Below are positions 1 to 7,733 of a stretch of 64,000 nt of DNA, in pieces (the stretch's first letter is position 1; every line of letters starts with the position of its first letter). Below the pieces are notes generated by a model, which was given only the letters and a program-made list of their open reading frames with translations, was not told the DNA's origin and ran no database searches. Origin of the DNA: Paenibacillus sp. MAHUQ-63 (lineage in GTDB: Bacteria > Bacillota > Bacilli > Paenibacillales > NBRC-103111); assembly GCF_028765165.1 (NCBI RefSeq), contig NZ_JARADB010000001.1, forward strand, positions 1,240,001 through 1,304,000. Direction: 5' to 3'. Position numbers and translations under genes: made by a program.

Positions 1-113
1 GAGAATCCTTGCGTTAATTAGCGGCAATGGCGACGCCAGACGGACAGAACTACGTTCCACCTGCCCGGAACCGTCCGGCCAAGGGGAAAGCAGTTCCCGT
101 CACGGAGCTGCCG

Positions 114-953
114 CTATTTCAACAGTGCCGCATAATCCATCTGCGGCACGATGCCTGCTTCTGCGGCCCGCTGGAGCAAGGTCAGGACGGCGCCATAGCC
201 GTCATCGCCGAGATCGGCGGTGAACTCGTTCACGTACAGGTCGATATGCGCCTGCGCCACCTGCGGGTCCATCTCCTGCGCGTGCTGCATGACGTAGTCG
301 CGCGAAGCTTCCGGATGCGCCCACGCGTACTTGACCGAGGCGCGGGTCCAGCCCGCAAGCGCCTCAAGATCCATCGAGCGCCGCGCCACAATGGCGCCGA
401 GCGGAATCGGCAGTTGGGTGTCCTCTTCCCACCAGCTGCCAAGATCTTTGAGAAGCGCCAGCCCGTACGACGGGTACGTAAAGCGCGCTTCATGGATCAC
501 AAGGCCGGCATCGATGAGGCCGTCCCGCACGGCGGGCATGATCTCGTGGAACGGCATGACCACGATTTCCCCCACGCCGCCGGGCACATGCTGTGCCGCC
601 CAGAGGCGGAACAGCAAATACGCGGTAGAGCGCTCGCTCGGCACGGCGACCCGGCGGCCGCTCAGCTGGGCCGGATCCGGCGAAGCTCCGCCGGACCTGG
701 TCAGCACGAGCGGACCGCAGCCGCGGCCCAGAGCGCCGCCGCACGGCAGCAGGGCATACTCCTGCAGCACCCAAGGCAGGGCGGCGTAGGAGATTTTCAG
801 CACGTCGGGACCGGAGCCCTCGGCGGCCAGCTTGTTCGTGATATCGATGTCGGCATAGAGGACATCCAATTCCGGAGCGCCGGGAATCAGACCGTGCGCC
901 CAGGCGTGGAATACGAATGTATCGTTCGGACAGGGTGAATACGCAATTTTCAT
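114..953 (-). CDS. mqnD: 1,4-dihydroxy-6-naphthoate synthase MqnD
   Basis: A 279-residue cytoplasmic enzyme of the futalosine menaquinone route; MqnD converts cyclic de-hypoxanthinyl futalosine to 1,4-dihydroxy-6-naphthoate. The N-terminus KIAYSPCPNDTFVFHAW is the family hallmark, followed by the periplasmic-binding-protein-like fold typical of MqnA/MqnD (SERSTAY around residue 105, VIHEARFTYP near 178). Length fits the family. It lies one base downstream of mqnB on the same strand, so the two are translationally linked. The DNA is very GC-rich, which produces long spurious frames on the other strand. Bases 1-113, before this gene, hold nothing I can assign. Confidence 0.93.
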   Translation of the reverse strand: MKIAYSPCPNDTFVFHAWAHGLIPGAPELDVLYADIDITNKLAAEGSGPDVLKISYAALPWVLQEYALLPCGGALGRGCGPLVLTRSGGASPDPAQLSGRRVAVPSERSTAYLLFRLWAAQHVPGGVGEIVVMPFHEIMPAVRDGLIDAGLVIHEARFTYPSYGLALLKDLGSWWEEDTQLPIPLGAIVARRSMDLEALAGWTRASVKYAWAHPEASRDYVMQHAQEMDPQVAQAHIDLYVNEFTADLGDDGYGAVLTLLQRAAEAGIVPQMDYAALLK

Positions 954-954
954 C

Positions 955-1593
955 TTAAAGCACCTCCGCTAGGACTGAACTTGCTGCTTCTAAAGCTTTC
1001 AATGCATCGCCGATGCGCCAGGCATCGCGGTCGCGCGGACCTACCGCGTTCGAGATTGCGCGGAGCTCCAGCACAGGCACGCCGCGCAGTGCAGCGGCGG
1101 TGGCAACGCCGAAGCCTTCCATAGCTTCGGCGGCAGCCCCGGGCACGCGCGCGGCAAGCGCGGCGGCGGTAGCGGCCGTCCCCGTGGCCGTCGCTACCGT
1201 GAGCACCGGCGCGAGGCGCGCGGTGAGGCCGGCGGCGGTCAGCGCCGCCGTAAGCCGCTCGGCTGCGCCGGCATCGACGCCGATCCGCGTCGAGCCGAAG
1301 CCGAGCTCGTCCAAGGAGCTGAAGCCGTCCAGCAGCTCCACGCCAAGATCGGCGGCGACGATCTCGCTAGCTACCACCAGCGAGCCGATCTCCGCTTCGC
1401 CGGGAAATCCGCCGGCAATGCCGGCAACGACCACCAAATCATAATCCGCAGCGGCAAGCGACATCGCGCCGTTAGCAGCGGCAGCAGCGAGCCCGACGCC
1501 GGCCAGGGCGAACTCGAACCTGCTGTCGTGGCCAAGCCCCCGCTGCACGGCATCTCTCTCGGGCGCAACTGCGGTCATTATAAGTACACGCAT
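955..1593 (-). CDS. mqnB: Futalosine hydrolase MqnB
   Basis: A 212-residue nucleoside-phosphorylase-superfamily hydrolase that would remove hypoxanthine from futalosine, the step before MqnC and MqnD. Visible signs are the N-terminal MRVLIMTAVAPERDAV, VVVAGIAGGFPG (residues about 61-72) and the C-terminal EAMEGFGVATAA and ELRAISNAVGPRDRDAW, the purine-binding region of MqnB proteins. I start at 1593 because AAGGAG lies 12 bases before it; the upstream ATG at 1614 has no ribosome binding site and its first codons contain that AAGGAG. Low-complexity Ala-rich stretches reflect high GC. Forms an operon with mqnD. Confidence 0.92.
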   Translation of the reverse strand: MRVLIMTAVAPERDAVQRGLGHDSRFEFALAGVGLAAAAANGAMSLAAADYDLVVVAGIAGGFPGEAEIGSLVVASEIVAADLGVELLDGFSSLDELGFGSTRIGVDAGAAERLTAALTAAGLTARLAPVLTVATATGTAATAAALAARVPGAAAEAMEGFGVATAAALRGVPVLELRAISNAVGPRDRDAWRIGDALKALEAASSVLAEVL

Positions 1594-1704
1594 GATAAGG
1601 CCAATCTCCTTCATTGTTCATAACGAGAATAAACACATTAGTTATTATTGTACATGACCATCAACAAATAAGAAACTTTTGGGCGCCCGCTCCGCATAAG
1701 CCCG

Positions 1705-1754
1705 TTGACACACACATCTAATTAGAATATCATCTAATTAGATGTATATCTAAT
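1705..1754 (+). promoter_or_regulatory. Promoter with three operators at 16-bp period
   Basis: TTGACA at 1705-1710 and TATCAT at 1728-1733 are spaced by 17 bp, a good sigma-A-type promoter. Overlaid on it are three copies of ATCTAAT starting at 1716, 1732 and 1748, an exact 16-bp period; the middle copy is the perfect 12-bp palindrome ATCTAATTAGAT (1732-1743) and the first is 11/12 of it. The arrangement just before an ArsR-type gene suggests autoregulation. Confidence 0.75.
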
Positions 1755-1779
1755 CCAATAAAGACAAGGAGGCCTCCGC

Positions 1780-2385
1780 ATGCAGTTGGACAAAATCATC
1801 GCCTACCATAAGGCGCTCTCCGATGCGACACGGGTCCGGATGCTCATATTGCTGGGGGAAGGCGAGCTGAGCGGCGGAGTGCTGGCCGAGAAATTGGGGC
1901 TCACGCCTGCAACGATCACCCATCATGCCGCCAAGCTCCGCGAAGCGAGTCTTATTCATGAACGCAGGGACAAGAATACGATTTATTTCACTTTGAACGA
2001 ATATTTTATTCGCAGCAACGCCACCGCGACAGCCGAGCTTATTTTCAGAAACCGGAAAGGAGACACAACCGCCATGCAGGATGCAGACATGAATCTTCTT
2101 CTCGCGAAATCCGTTATTCGCAATTTCTTCACGCCGGACGGCAAGCTGAAATCGATACCCGCCCAGCTTAAGAAGAAACTGATCGTCCTTACCCATCTCA
2201 TTGGTCAGCTTGATAAGGGGCGCACCTATACCGAGAAAGAGCTCAATGAGTGGATTAAGAGCTACCATCCCGATTTTGCCACGATTCGCCGGGAATTTAT
2301 CATGCATCAATTTATGTTCCGGGAGAACGAAATCTATGAACTGAACCCGCCCGAGATGTGGGCCAAATGGGAAGCTCTATCTTGA
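1780..2385 (+). CDS. ArsR-type winged-helix regulator with DUF2087 domain
   Basis: A 201-residue regulator. Residues about 1-85 form an ArsR-type winged helix (LSDATRVRMLILLGEGELSG, then recognition region LTPATITHHAAKLREASLI and wing RRDKNTIYFTLNE). Residues about 110-200 match DUF2087, a C-terminal domain often paired with such HTH domains, with VIRNFF, GKLKSIPAQLKKKL and FATIRREFIMHQFM. No cysteine metal site like that of ArsR is visible, so the signal is unknown. AAGGAGG at 1765-1772 precedes the ATG. The three-copy operator upstream suggests it represses itself. Confidence 0.85.
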   Translation: MQLDKIIAYHKALSDATRVRMLILLGEGELSGGVLAEKLGLTPATITHHAAKLREASLIHERRDKNTIYFTLNEYFIRSNATATAELIFRNRKGDTTAMQDADMNLLLAKSVIRNFFTPDGKLKSIPAQLKKKLIVLTHLIGQLDKGRTYTEKELNEWIKSYHPDFATIRREFIMHQFMFRENEIYELNPPEMWAKWEALS

Positions 2386-2499
2386 TGAAAATCAGCTATC
2401 CGGGGAGAACGAGGGGGGAATTTGTGTGTAATCGGGACATTCATCCATACGCCCTCTAGATGAATGACATATAGTAATTTTGAGAAGGGAGGGATAGAC

Positions 2500-2592
2500 A
2501 TGAGTTATGGATACGGAAATGCTGTAGCTGTTGTCCTTGTTTTATACATTCTCTTGGTTATCGTTCTCAGTACCTTCGGATTTGGCTGGTAA
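2500..2592 (+). CDS. YjcZ-type sporulation miniprotein
   Basis: A 30-residue peptide, MSYGYGNAVAV at the start, then one hydrophobic helix (VVLVLYILLVIVLSTFGFGW). The Gly/Tyr head plus a single membrane segment ending in GFGW is the pattern of the YjcZ/YhcO-type miniproteins common in sporulating Bacillales. GAAGGGAGGG ends about 6 bases before the ATG. It is followed at once by a strong terminator, so it is a single-gene unit. Confidence 0.8.
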   Translation: MSYGYGNAVAVVLVLYILLVIVLSTFGFGW

Positions 2593-2601
2593 TGACTCAT
2601 C

Positions 2602-2645
2602 AAGCGGCCCGAACGACGAAATTCGTTCCGGTCGCTTACTTTTTG
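2602..2645 (+). terminator. Rho-independent terminator after the miniprotein gene
   Basis: A long stem (AAGCGGCCCGAACGA paired with TTCGTTCCGGTCGCTT, a few mismatches) is followed by ACTTTTT. Confidence 0.75.
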
Positions 2646-2722
2646 GTTAACTTTTACGCTATAATGAAAGCCTATAGCCAATTATGTAATCATTACCTAC
2701 CCTAGGATGGAGACGAGGAATT

Positions 2723-3745
2723 GTGGCTACTCCCATTTTGACCATTGTGGTCCCTTGTTATAACGAAGAAGAAGTCCTCCCGGAAACGGTATTTCGGCTT
2801 AGCGGTGTCCTGGACGCCTTGATCGCCGACCAGCTGGTTGCAAGCACAAGCACGATGTTGTTCGTTGACGACGGCAGCAAAGATGCCACATGGTCGCTCA
2901 TCGAGCGGTTCCATGCCGCCAATTCCTTCGTTACCGGGCTGAAGCTGGCTCGAAACGCCGGACATCAAAGCGCCCTGCTCGCCGGACTTCTCCATGCCAA
3001 GGCTTATTCCGATTGTGTCGTTTCTATAGATGCCGATCTGCAGGATGACACCGATGCCATTCGGGAATTTATCGTCAAGTACCGTGAAGGCTACGATATC
3101 GTATACGGCATCCGGCAGGACCGGTCGGCCGATACTTGGTTCAAGCGGGCTACCGCTCAAGGCTTCTATCGCTTCATGACCTCACTGGGGGTCAAAATTC
3201 ATTATAATCACGCGGATTTCCGCTTAATGAGCAAGCGCACGCTCGATAATTTGGAGAAGTTCAAGGAGGTCAACCTCTTCCTTCGCGGGATGGTGCCCCT
3301 GGTCGGATTCCCGTCGACGCAAGTGTATTACGACCGTAAGGAACGGTTCGCCGGAGAATCCAAGTATCCGCTGCGCAAAATGCTCGCTTTTGCATTCGAC
3401 GGCATTACGTCTTTCAGCGTAACCCCGATCCGGTTCGTAACGTTAATGGGCTTCCTCTTGTTTCTGCTCAGCGTTCTGGCCGGCATCTATGCGATCGTCG
3501 GCAAGCTGCTCGGCGCTACCGTGACCGGATGGACTTCGCTTATTTTATCCGTTTGGTTCATCGGGGGCGTACAGCTGTTAGCGCTCGGATTAATCGGCGA
3601 ATACATAGGCAAAATTTACAAAGAGGTGAAGCAGCGGCCGCTATTCGTCGTTGAGAAAGCGCTGAACGGCAGCGCTCAGGAGCAGGCTGGAAGCCAAGCT
3701 CCGTCCGTGCAGGCCCCCGCCGCCGTTTCTGTTCGCCGCTTATGA
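2723..3745 (+). CDS. GtrB/DPM1-like family 2 glycosyltransferase
   Basis: A 340-residue membrane-linked GT2 enzyme, likely transferring a sugar to undecaprenyl phosphate. The GT2 core has VVPCYNEEEVLPET (residues about 8-21), FVDDGSKDAT, LARNAGHQSALLAG and SIDADLQDD (catalytic Asp region); two membrane segments lie near residues 235-260 and 270-300, the architecture of GtrB, CsbB and YkoT. The GTG start at 2723 follows GACGAGG. The last four bases overlap the gtrA-like gene, so the pair is co-translated and probably acts as a transfer-and-flip unit for cell-surface glycosylation. The final 30 residues are Ala/Gln-rich and unconserved-looking. Confidence 0.88.
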   Translation: MATPILTIVVPCYNEEEVLPETVFRLSGVLDALIADQLVASTSTMLFVDDGSKDATWSLIERFHAANSFVTGLKLARNAGHQSALLAGLLHAKAYSDCVVSIDADLQDDTDAIREFIVKYREGYDIVYGIRQDRSADTWFKRATAQGFYRFMTSLGVKIHYNHADFRLMSKRTLDNLEKFKEVNLFLRGMVPLVGFPSTQVYYDRKERFAGESKYPLRKMLAFAFDGITSFSVTPIRFVTLMGFLLFLLSVLAGIYAIVGKLLGATVTGWTSLILSVWFIGGVQLLALGLIGEYIGKIYKEVKQRPLFVVEKALNGSAQEQAGSQAPSVQAPAAVSVRRL

Positions 3746-4194
3746 AGATGAAGTCTTTACGAGTCATCCTGTCCGGCAGCTTCGCGCGCTTCCTGCTCGT
3801 CGGGCTGTTCAATACGCTGGTCGGTCTGTCGTCCAGTTTCGCTTTGTTTAATTTGCTGCATTTGAACTATTGGGCGTCGACTTTCATCGGCAACACCATC
3901 GGCGCCATCGTCAGCTATTTCCTCAATCGTACCTTTACGTTTCGCTCCCGTGCAACGGTTGGCAGTTCCTGGTGGAAGTTCGCCGTTGTGATTATGATCT
4001 GTTACGGCCTGTCCTATGGCGGAAGTCTGCTGCTCGCGGAAGCTGCTGCCGCCATCTGGCCGGGTATACCTGCCGGCTGGCTCCATAATGGAGCTATTCT
4101 TGTCGGTAACGGTGTCTACACGATTGGCAATTATTTGGGACACAAATATTTTACATTCCGCACTCATGTACAAGCCGGCAGCAGGGCATCCTAA
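3742..4194 (+). CDS. GtrA-family membrane protein
   Basis: A 150-residue protein with four predicted membrane helices. The first (FARFLLVGLFNTLVGLSSSFALF) and the motif FLNRTFTFRS, then LGHKYFTFR near the end, are the GtrA signature. GtrA proteins are thought to flip polyprenyl-phosphate-linked sugars made by the partner GtrB-like enzyme encoded immediately upstream with a 4-bp overlap. The sugar cannot be read from sequence. Confidence 0.87.
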   Translation: MKMKSLRVILSGSFARFLLVGLFNTLVGLSSSFALFNLLHLNYWASTFIGNTIGAIVSYFLNRTFTFRSRATVGSSWWKFAVVIMICYGLSYGGSLLLAEAAAAIWPGIPAGWLHNGAILVGNGVYTIGNYLGHKYFTFRTHVQAGSRAS

Positions 4195-4214
4195 TCACCG
4201 AGAGGTGATGCCTA

Positions 4215-4508
4215 ATGGCGCGCAGAAGAAGTAACCGGGCCATCGTGCCCGGATCCGAACATGGCTTGGGAGTGCTCAAAGCCCAAGTGATGCGGGATCA
4301 AGGCTATAATGTCAATCCGCAGCGGCCGGATTTGGTCAAATATGAAGTTGCCCGAACGCTTGGCGTCCCCCTTCAGCAGGGCTACAACGGCCAGCTAAGC
4401 TCCGAAGATGCCGGCAAGATCGGCGGTCCGATCGGCGGTGCCATGGTGCGGGAACTCATCCGCATGGCGCAGCAGCAGCTGGCGGACCAGCGTCCTCCGC
4501 AGCAATGA
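4215..4508 (+). CDS. Alpha/beta-type small acid-soluble spore protein
   Basis: A 97-residue spore DNA-binding protein of the alpha/beta SASP family, which coats forespore DNA. The conserved family block is visible: GLGVLKAQVMRDQGYNV, LVKYEVARTLGVPLQQGYNG, then SSEDAGKIGGPIGGAMVRELI. AGAGGTG precedes the ATG closely. It begins a spore-related block and is presumably made late in the forespore, though I do not identify its sigma-G promoter. Confidence 0.92.
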   Translation: MARRRSNRAIVPGSEHGLGVLKAQVMRDQGYNVNPQRPDLVKYEVARTLGVPLQQGYNGQLSSEDAGKIGGPIGGAMVRELIRMAQQQLADQRPPQQ

Positions 4509-4605
4509 GAACCGGCGGTAGCCATAATCCGCGGCGACTGCACATAGACTAATAGCATGCTGCTTGCAGCGCTATTTCCTATGTCAAAGTCAGGTGATGA
4601 TGGCC

Positions 4606-5049
4606 GTGAATCCACCAGGTAACCGTCCGCCAAAGCCCGATTGGAAAGGGCTGTCGGCTACAGCCGGCGATGTGCTGGGTCCTGAATTTTGGCAGGACAT
4701 TGCCAGCATCATCCCGCTCACGGGACCAAGAATCGATATGTACGAGACACCGCAGGAGCTTGTCGTTGTCGCTGAGGTTCCCGGCTTGTCCGCCCCTGAG
4801 CAGATCCAGCTCTCCTTCAGAGATCAATCCCTGTTAATCCGCGGCATGCTGGCCCGGCCTTATCAAGTGACCGATGAACAGATGAGGCTGTCCGAGCGCT
4901 TCTTCGGCGCTTTCGAGCGTGTGCTTCGCCTGCCGGGCAGGGCTTTGACCGACAAGATGCGGGCCCAGTACCACAATGGGCTGTTGATCATTCGAATCCC
5001 ACTCGCTCCGGAAGGCGGCGAGAAGGTTGTTCCTATTCAGTTCACCTAA
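4606..5049 (+). CDS. Hsp20/alpha-crystallin family small heat-shock protein
   Basis: A 147-residue small heat-shock protein. The alpha-crystallin domain spans about residues 45-145: RIDMYETPQELVVVAEVPG, then LSFRDQSLLIRG, RFFGAFERVLRLPG and NGLLIIRIPL, where the expected GxLxIxxP reads NGLLIIRIP. I prefer the GTG at 4606 because AGGTGAT, a 7-base match to the 16S tail, ends 7 bases earlier; two ATGs at 4597 and 4600 overlap that site. Its position between a SASP gene and GerP-family genes suggests a spore role similar to spore-coat sHsps, an inference only. Confidence 0.85.
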   Translation: MNPPGNRPPKPDWKGLSATAGDVLGPEFWQDIASIIPLTGPRIDMYETPQELVVVAEVPGLSAPEQIQLSFRDQSLLIRGMLARPYQVTDEQMRLSERFFGAFERVLRLPGRALTDKMRAQYHNGLLIIRIPLAPEGGEKVVPIQFT

Positions 5050-5191
5050 CGTTCAGCCGCTAAGCAGGCAGGTTGAGCGTTATTTGTTTTTTAGGGAAAA
5101 AATGAAATGATTCGCTCTTTGTCCCCATATAATGGGGAGAAGAGCTCGTGGGGAGACGTTGTCCGCAGACGCGAAGATGGAGGGGATACCT

Positions 5192-5410
5192 GTGGTGCGC
5201 ATTCATTTTCAATCCATTCATATTGACAATCTTGCAGATACATCCAGTGTGAACAAAGGAACGAACCGGATCGTCGGAAGGCGTCATTCTGCGAAGATCA
5301 ACGGGGGACTTGGGAGCATCGGCGGTGAGCGCAATGTTGTGATTGGCGGTAAACATGCTGTCCGCGATGGCGATAAAGTGGATTATCAGGCCTGGACCAG
5401 GAAGAGCTGA
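5192..5410 (+). CDS. GerPA/PF-family spore germination protein
   Basis: A 72-residue protein related to GerPA/GerPF, coat-localised proteins that help germinants pass the spore coat. The pattern is a beta-rich head (RIHFQSIHIDNLAD) followed by the family's Gly signature GGLGSIGGERNVVIGG and DGDKVD. GGAGGGG (5179-5185) sits 6 bases before the GTG at 5192; the next GTG at 5195 is also possible. First of three same-strand genes with a GerPC-like gene. It aligns with the opposite-strand gene at 6393-6662 along its whole length, so they are paralogues. Confidence 0.78.
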   Translation: MVRIHFQSIHIDNLADTSSVNKGTNRIVGRRHSAKINGGLGSIGGERNVVIGGKHAVRDGDKVDYQAWTRKS

Positions 5411-5418
5411 GAAACCGT

Positions 5419-6012
5419 ATGTGGTTTCGTAAGAAAAAATCGCCGCCTGCCGCTCCTGCTGCCCCTGCTCCCGCTCGCGCTGCTGCGGTACCTCCTCCCG
5501 CGCCCAAGGCAGCCTCTGCTCGCTCGGAAACTACCTCTTCCCAGACCATTCAGCAGCTGGAGAGGCGTCTGAAGAAGCTGGAGGAGGAGCTGTCGCAGCT
5601 TAGCGCCAAACATCCGCAGATTCATATTGATAACGTACATATTCATCAGCCTGTCCTAGATAACTTGACGTTTCGATTGGACGCCTTGGATATCAAGGAG
5701 TTAAGCGGCTCTCTGAATTTGGGGAACAATTTCGGAACGAAGCCGGCTGAGAAATCCGTCCCCGGCCGTGAGGGACTGCGGCGTGAGCCGCGTACAGCGG
5801 CAGACGGCGCGCCCTCCACCGCGGAGCATGAGCGGAAGGCTCAGCGGGAGACGGAACCAGGGCTCCGGCACGAAGCTGAACAGGAGACAGATTTGGGGAT
5901 CCAGCCCGGACCTAGTCGTGAGTACGCGCCCGGACGCCAGCCCGAGCCCGGGCCTGCTGCGGAACGAACCGCGACGGGCTACCGGTTTACGCCACAATCC
6001 AAAACGAAATGA
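5419..6012 (+). CDS. GerPC-like spore germination protein
   Basis: A 197-residue protein with three parts: a Lys/Pro/Ala-rich N-terminus (residues 1-40), a coiled coil (TIQQLERRLKKLEEELSQL, about 42-60) and a core IHIDNVHIHQPVLDNLTFRLDALDIKELSGSLNLG that resembles the conserved core of GerPC. The last 90 residues are charged and look disordered. It sits 8 bases after one GerPA/PF-type gene and before another, matching the gerP operon context. Bacillus GerPC is of similar size. Identification rests on the core and context. Confidence 0.72.
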   Translation: MWFRKKKSPPAAPAAPAPARAAAVPPPAPKAASARSETTSSQTIQQLERRLKKLEEELSQLSAKHPQIHIDNVHIHQPVLDNLTFRLDALDIKELSGSLNLGNNFGTKPAEKSVPGREGLRREPRTAADGAPSTAEHERKAQRETEPGLRHEAEQETDLGIQPGPSREYAPGRQPEPGPAAERTATGYRFTPQSKTK

Positions 6013-6035
6013 GGGATTCGCAGGTGCCATCGTTC

Positions 6036-6365
6036 ATGTCGCCGACTTTCATCATCGGCTCGATCCGCATCGGATCGGTTGAAAGTGCATCTTGTATCAA
6101 CATGGGCAATAACTGGCCCACCGATTTCCAAAGCAATCAGAAGACCGTACAAGGCTTCGGCGCTGTGGAAGGCGATCACAATCAATTGGTCGGCACCCGC
6201 TCCATGCTGAACGATTCCGACTTCCTGGATATGCTCAATGTCGGCGATGGCGAAACGCCCGAATGGCTGCAGGAGATGATTACCATGCAGGCTTCCGCCT
6301 ATTCGCCCGTACAGACTCCCGTCAAGTCCGAAGAAGCCGGGGAAGCGCCGCAAACGGCAGAGTGA
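6036..6365 (+). CDS. GerPA/PF-family spore germination protein
   Basis: A 109-residue GerPA/PF-family protein. The N-terminal beta motif PTFIIGSIRIGSVESASCINMGNN and the Gly-rich signature GFGAVEGDHNQLVGTRSMLNDSDFLD follow the family pattern GxG-x3-G-x2-N...D-x-D-x2-D. I start at 6036, where AGGTG lies 9 bases upstream; the ATG at 6009 overlaps the previous stop but lacks a binding site. Beyond residue 75 the sequence is Glu/Pro-rich and unlike the family. Last gene of the plus-strand GerP group. Confidence 0.75.
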   Translation: MSPTFIIGSIRIGSVESASCINMGNNWPTDFQSNQKTVQGFGAVEGDHNQLVGTRSMLNDSDFLDMLNVGDGETPEWLQEMITMQASAYSPVQTPVKSEEAGEAPQTAE

Positions 6366-6392
6366 GCTGCCATTGCGTGCAGACTATAAGGG

Positions 6393-6662
6393 CTAGAGAC
6401 GGCCAATCACGAAATCACCTTTGGTATAAGGCGCGTCTATAATATCATTATCATAAATCGTATTGAAATTGTTGACCACGTAGTTGTTCTCACCGCTTAC
6501 TTCACCAAGGCCCATGTTCACCTTCGCGCTCGACGACCAGTTGACTTGCGTATTGGTGCCAATGAAAATACCGGATGCGTCGGATATCGCATTCACATGG
6601 ATCGCATCGAATTGGATGAGCGGCGCTTCATCCAGCGGTACCGGGGGCTTCTGCATGCACAT
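6393..6662 (-). CDS. GerPA/PF-family spore germination protein, convergent copy
   Basis: An 89-residue paralogue of the gene at 5192-5410, on the other strand. Shared positions include IQFDAIHVNAISDASGIFIGTN versus IHFQSIHIDNLAD..., and GLGEVSGENNYVVNNF with DNDIID versus GLGSIGGERNVV with DGDKVD. AGGTGA lies 5 bases before the ATG at 6662; a GTG at 6671 is less well placed. It converges on the plus-strand GerP genes with 27 bp between stops and no obvious terminator. Confidence 0.7.
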   Translation of the reverse strand: MCMQKPPVPLDEAPLIQFDAIHVNAISDASGIFIGTNTQVNWSSSAKVNMGLGEVSGENNYVVNNFNTIYDNDIIDAPYTKGDFVIGRL

Positions 6663-6671
6663 ACAAGTCAC

Positions 6672-6794
6672 CTATCCTTCTATCAGGCTTAATTCGTAGC
6701 GGCCGGCTTGAAGACAATGAAGCTCGGCACACAGCTCACTTCCATCGTTGGTCGACAAAGCAATGGGATGATTCCTGTACCCTAGCCTATTCAA
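6672..6794 (-). CDS. Possible 40-residue ORF coupled to the convergent GerP gene
   Basis: A short reading frame ends in TAG at 6672-6674, inside the translation-start region of the next gene. Its product would end GSELCAELHCLQAGRYELSLIEG, which reads like a folded beta protein rather than random sequence. No ATG is present; TTG at 6794 is the only plausible early start and lacks a good ribosome binding site. It could be a real small gene or the tail of a decayed one. I recognise no family. Confidence 0.3.
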   Translation of the reverse strand: MNRLGYRNHPIALSTNDGSELCAELHCLQAGRYELSLIEG

Positions 6795-6845
6795 CAGCAG
6801 CCGGTTTGGTGTACGAATGGTTTATCGGAGACGTCCCTCTGATAT

Positions 6846-6892
6846 GTAAAAAGAGGCTGTACCGAAAGTCCTCTTTCGATACAACCTCTTGT
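6846..6892 (-). terminator. Terminator of the Gly-rich protein gene
   Basis: An 18-bp stem (6851-6868 with 6873-6890, mismatches in the middle) is followed on the minus strand by TTTTT. Confidence 0.8.
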
Positions 6893-6898
6893 TTTGCT

Positions 6899-7219
6899 TT
6901 AGAACCAGAATCCTGGACCGCCAAAGCCGCCGCCGAAGCCGCCAAAGCCAAAGCCAGGCCCAAACCCAGGCCCAAAGCCAGGCCCATAGCCACCAAAACC
7001 ACCGTACGCATAAGGTGCAGTGCCAATTGCCAAGAGATCAAACAACACCAATGGAATGATCGCTTTGACTTGAACCTTTTTCCCTTTTTGTGGAGCAACA
7101 ATCAACGTGTTACCGCTAATTCTCACCAATTTGCCGGATACTTGGGTTCCGTCTTTTTTCAGAGCCACGATTTGCTTACCGACCAATTTACGAACATCCT
7201 CTTTACGAACTGGGGACAC
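6899..7219 (-). CDS. Small protein with beta-barrel-like head and Gly/Phe/Pro-rich tail
   Basis: A 106-residue protein of unknown function. Residues about 1-60 (REDVRKLVGKQ type start, then KDGTQVSGKLVRISGNTLIVAPQKGKKVQVKAI) look like a small SH3/Sm-like beta barrel. A short hydrophobic stretch (IPLVLFDLLAIG) links to a tail made of repeated GFGPGFGP and GGFGG units. The GTG at 7219 follows AAGGAGGTG by 8 bases, so upstream codons are excluded. Such tails occur in spore coat and other self-associating surface proteins; placing it with the spore genes is inference from location. Confidence 0.7.
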   Translation of the reverse strand: MSPVRKEDVRKLVGKQIVALKKDGTQVSGKLVRISGNTLIVAPQKGKKVQVKAIIPLVLFDLLAIGTAPYAYGGFGGYGPGFGPGFGPGFGFGGFGGGFGGPGFWF

Positions 7220-7334
7220 GAGCGTCCACCTCCTTAGCCACCAGAGATACATTGCTCTACAGTGTACTCCTGTGTAGGTCACATCGCTTGGATAACTGTC
7301 CATCCTCCTCCCAAAAATAGTCGTTTGTCCACAT

Positions 7335-7376
7335 AAAAATGCCGCTATTCCAGGCGTCAGCCCGAAAAAGCGGCAC
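7335..7376 (-). terminator. Hairpin after the DUF1128 gene
   Basis: TGCCGCT (7340-7346) pairs with AGCGGCA (7369-7375) around a long loop, followed on the minus strand by TTTTT. Confidence 0.5.
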
Positions 7377-7388
7377 TATTGCTGCGGA

Positions 7389-7613
7389 TTATCCCTTACG
7401 AATGTTCCCAAGCTCAGTCGTAATGGCATCAATTTCGCTAATGCTGAATCTATCTTTGCTAGCGACCATGTCATACAAATCTTTCAAATCCTCGTACGCT
7501 TCCGCACTCACATTCGACGCCTTAATTGAGCCTCCCGTCGCCATGCGCAGCTTCTTCTTAATCTCCTCAAACATAAATTCCACGTTCGCTTCCGACCAGT
7601 TGTTCAAATCCAT
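7389..7613 (-). CDS. DUF1128 family protein (YfkK-like)
   Basis: A 74-residue, mostly helical cytoplasmic protein of the DUF1128 family, function unknown. Motifs: MDLNNWSEANVEFMFEEIKKKL, then ATGGSIKASNVSAEAYEDLKDLYDMV and SEIDAITTELGNIRKG. I start at 7613 after a purine-rich GGGAAGGATGA; extending upstream adds a hydrophobic piece that the family lacks. It stands alone between a terminator and a TetR gene. Confidence 0.85.
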   Translation of the reverse strand: MDLNNWSEANVEFMFEEIKKKLRMATGGSIKASNVSAEAYEDLKDLYDMVASKDRFSISEIDAITTELGNIRKG

Positions 7614-7733
7614 CGTAATCGCTTCATCCTTCCCTGCTTCTCTTTTCCCTATATTAATGCACGCGGGAGCTAATGTAAAATAAAATGGGGACAAAAAAAG
7701 AAGAAAGACTCTCATCTCTCTTCCACACCTTCT

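Noticed and set aside
27..938. A 303-codon open frame on the plus strand
   Set aside because: It is the mirror of mqnD in GC-rich DNA; the product is Arg/His-rich without motifs and has no ribosome binding site.
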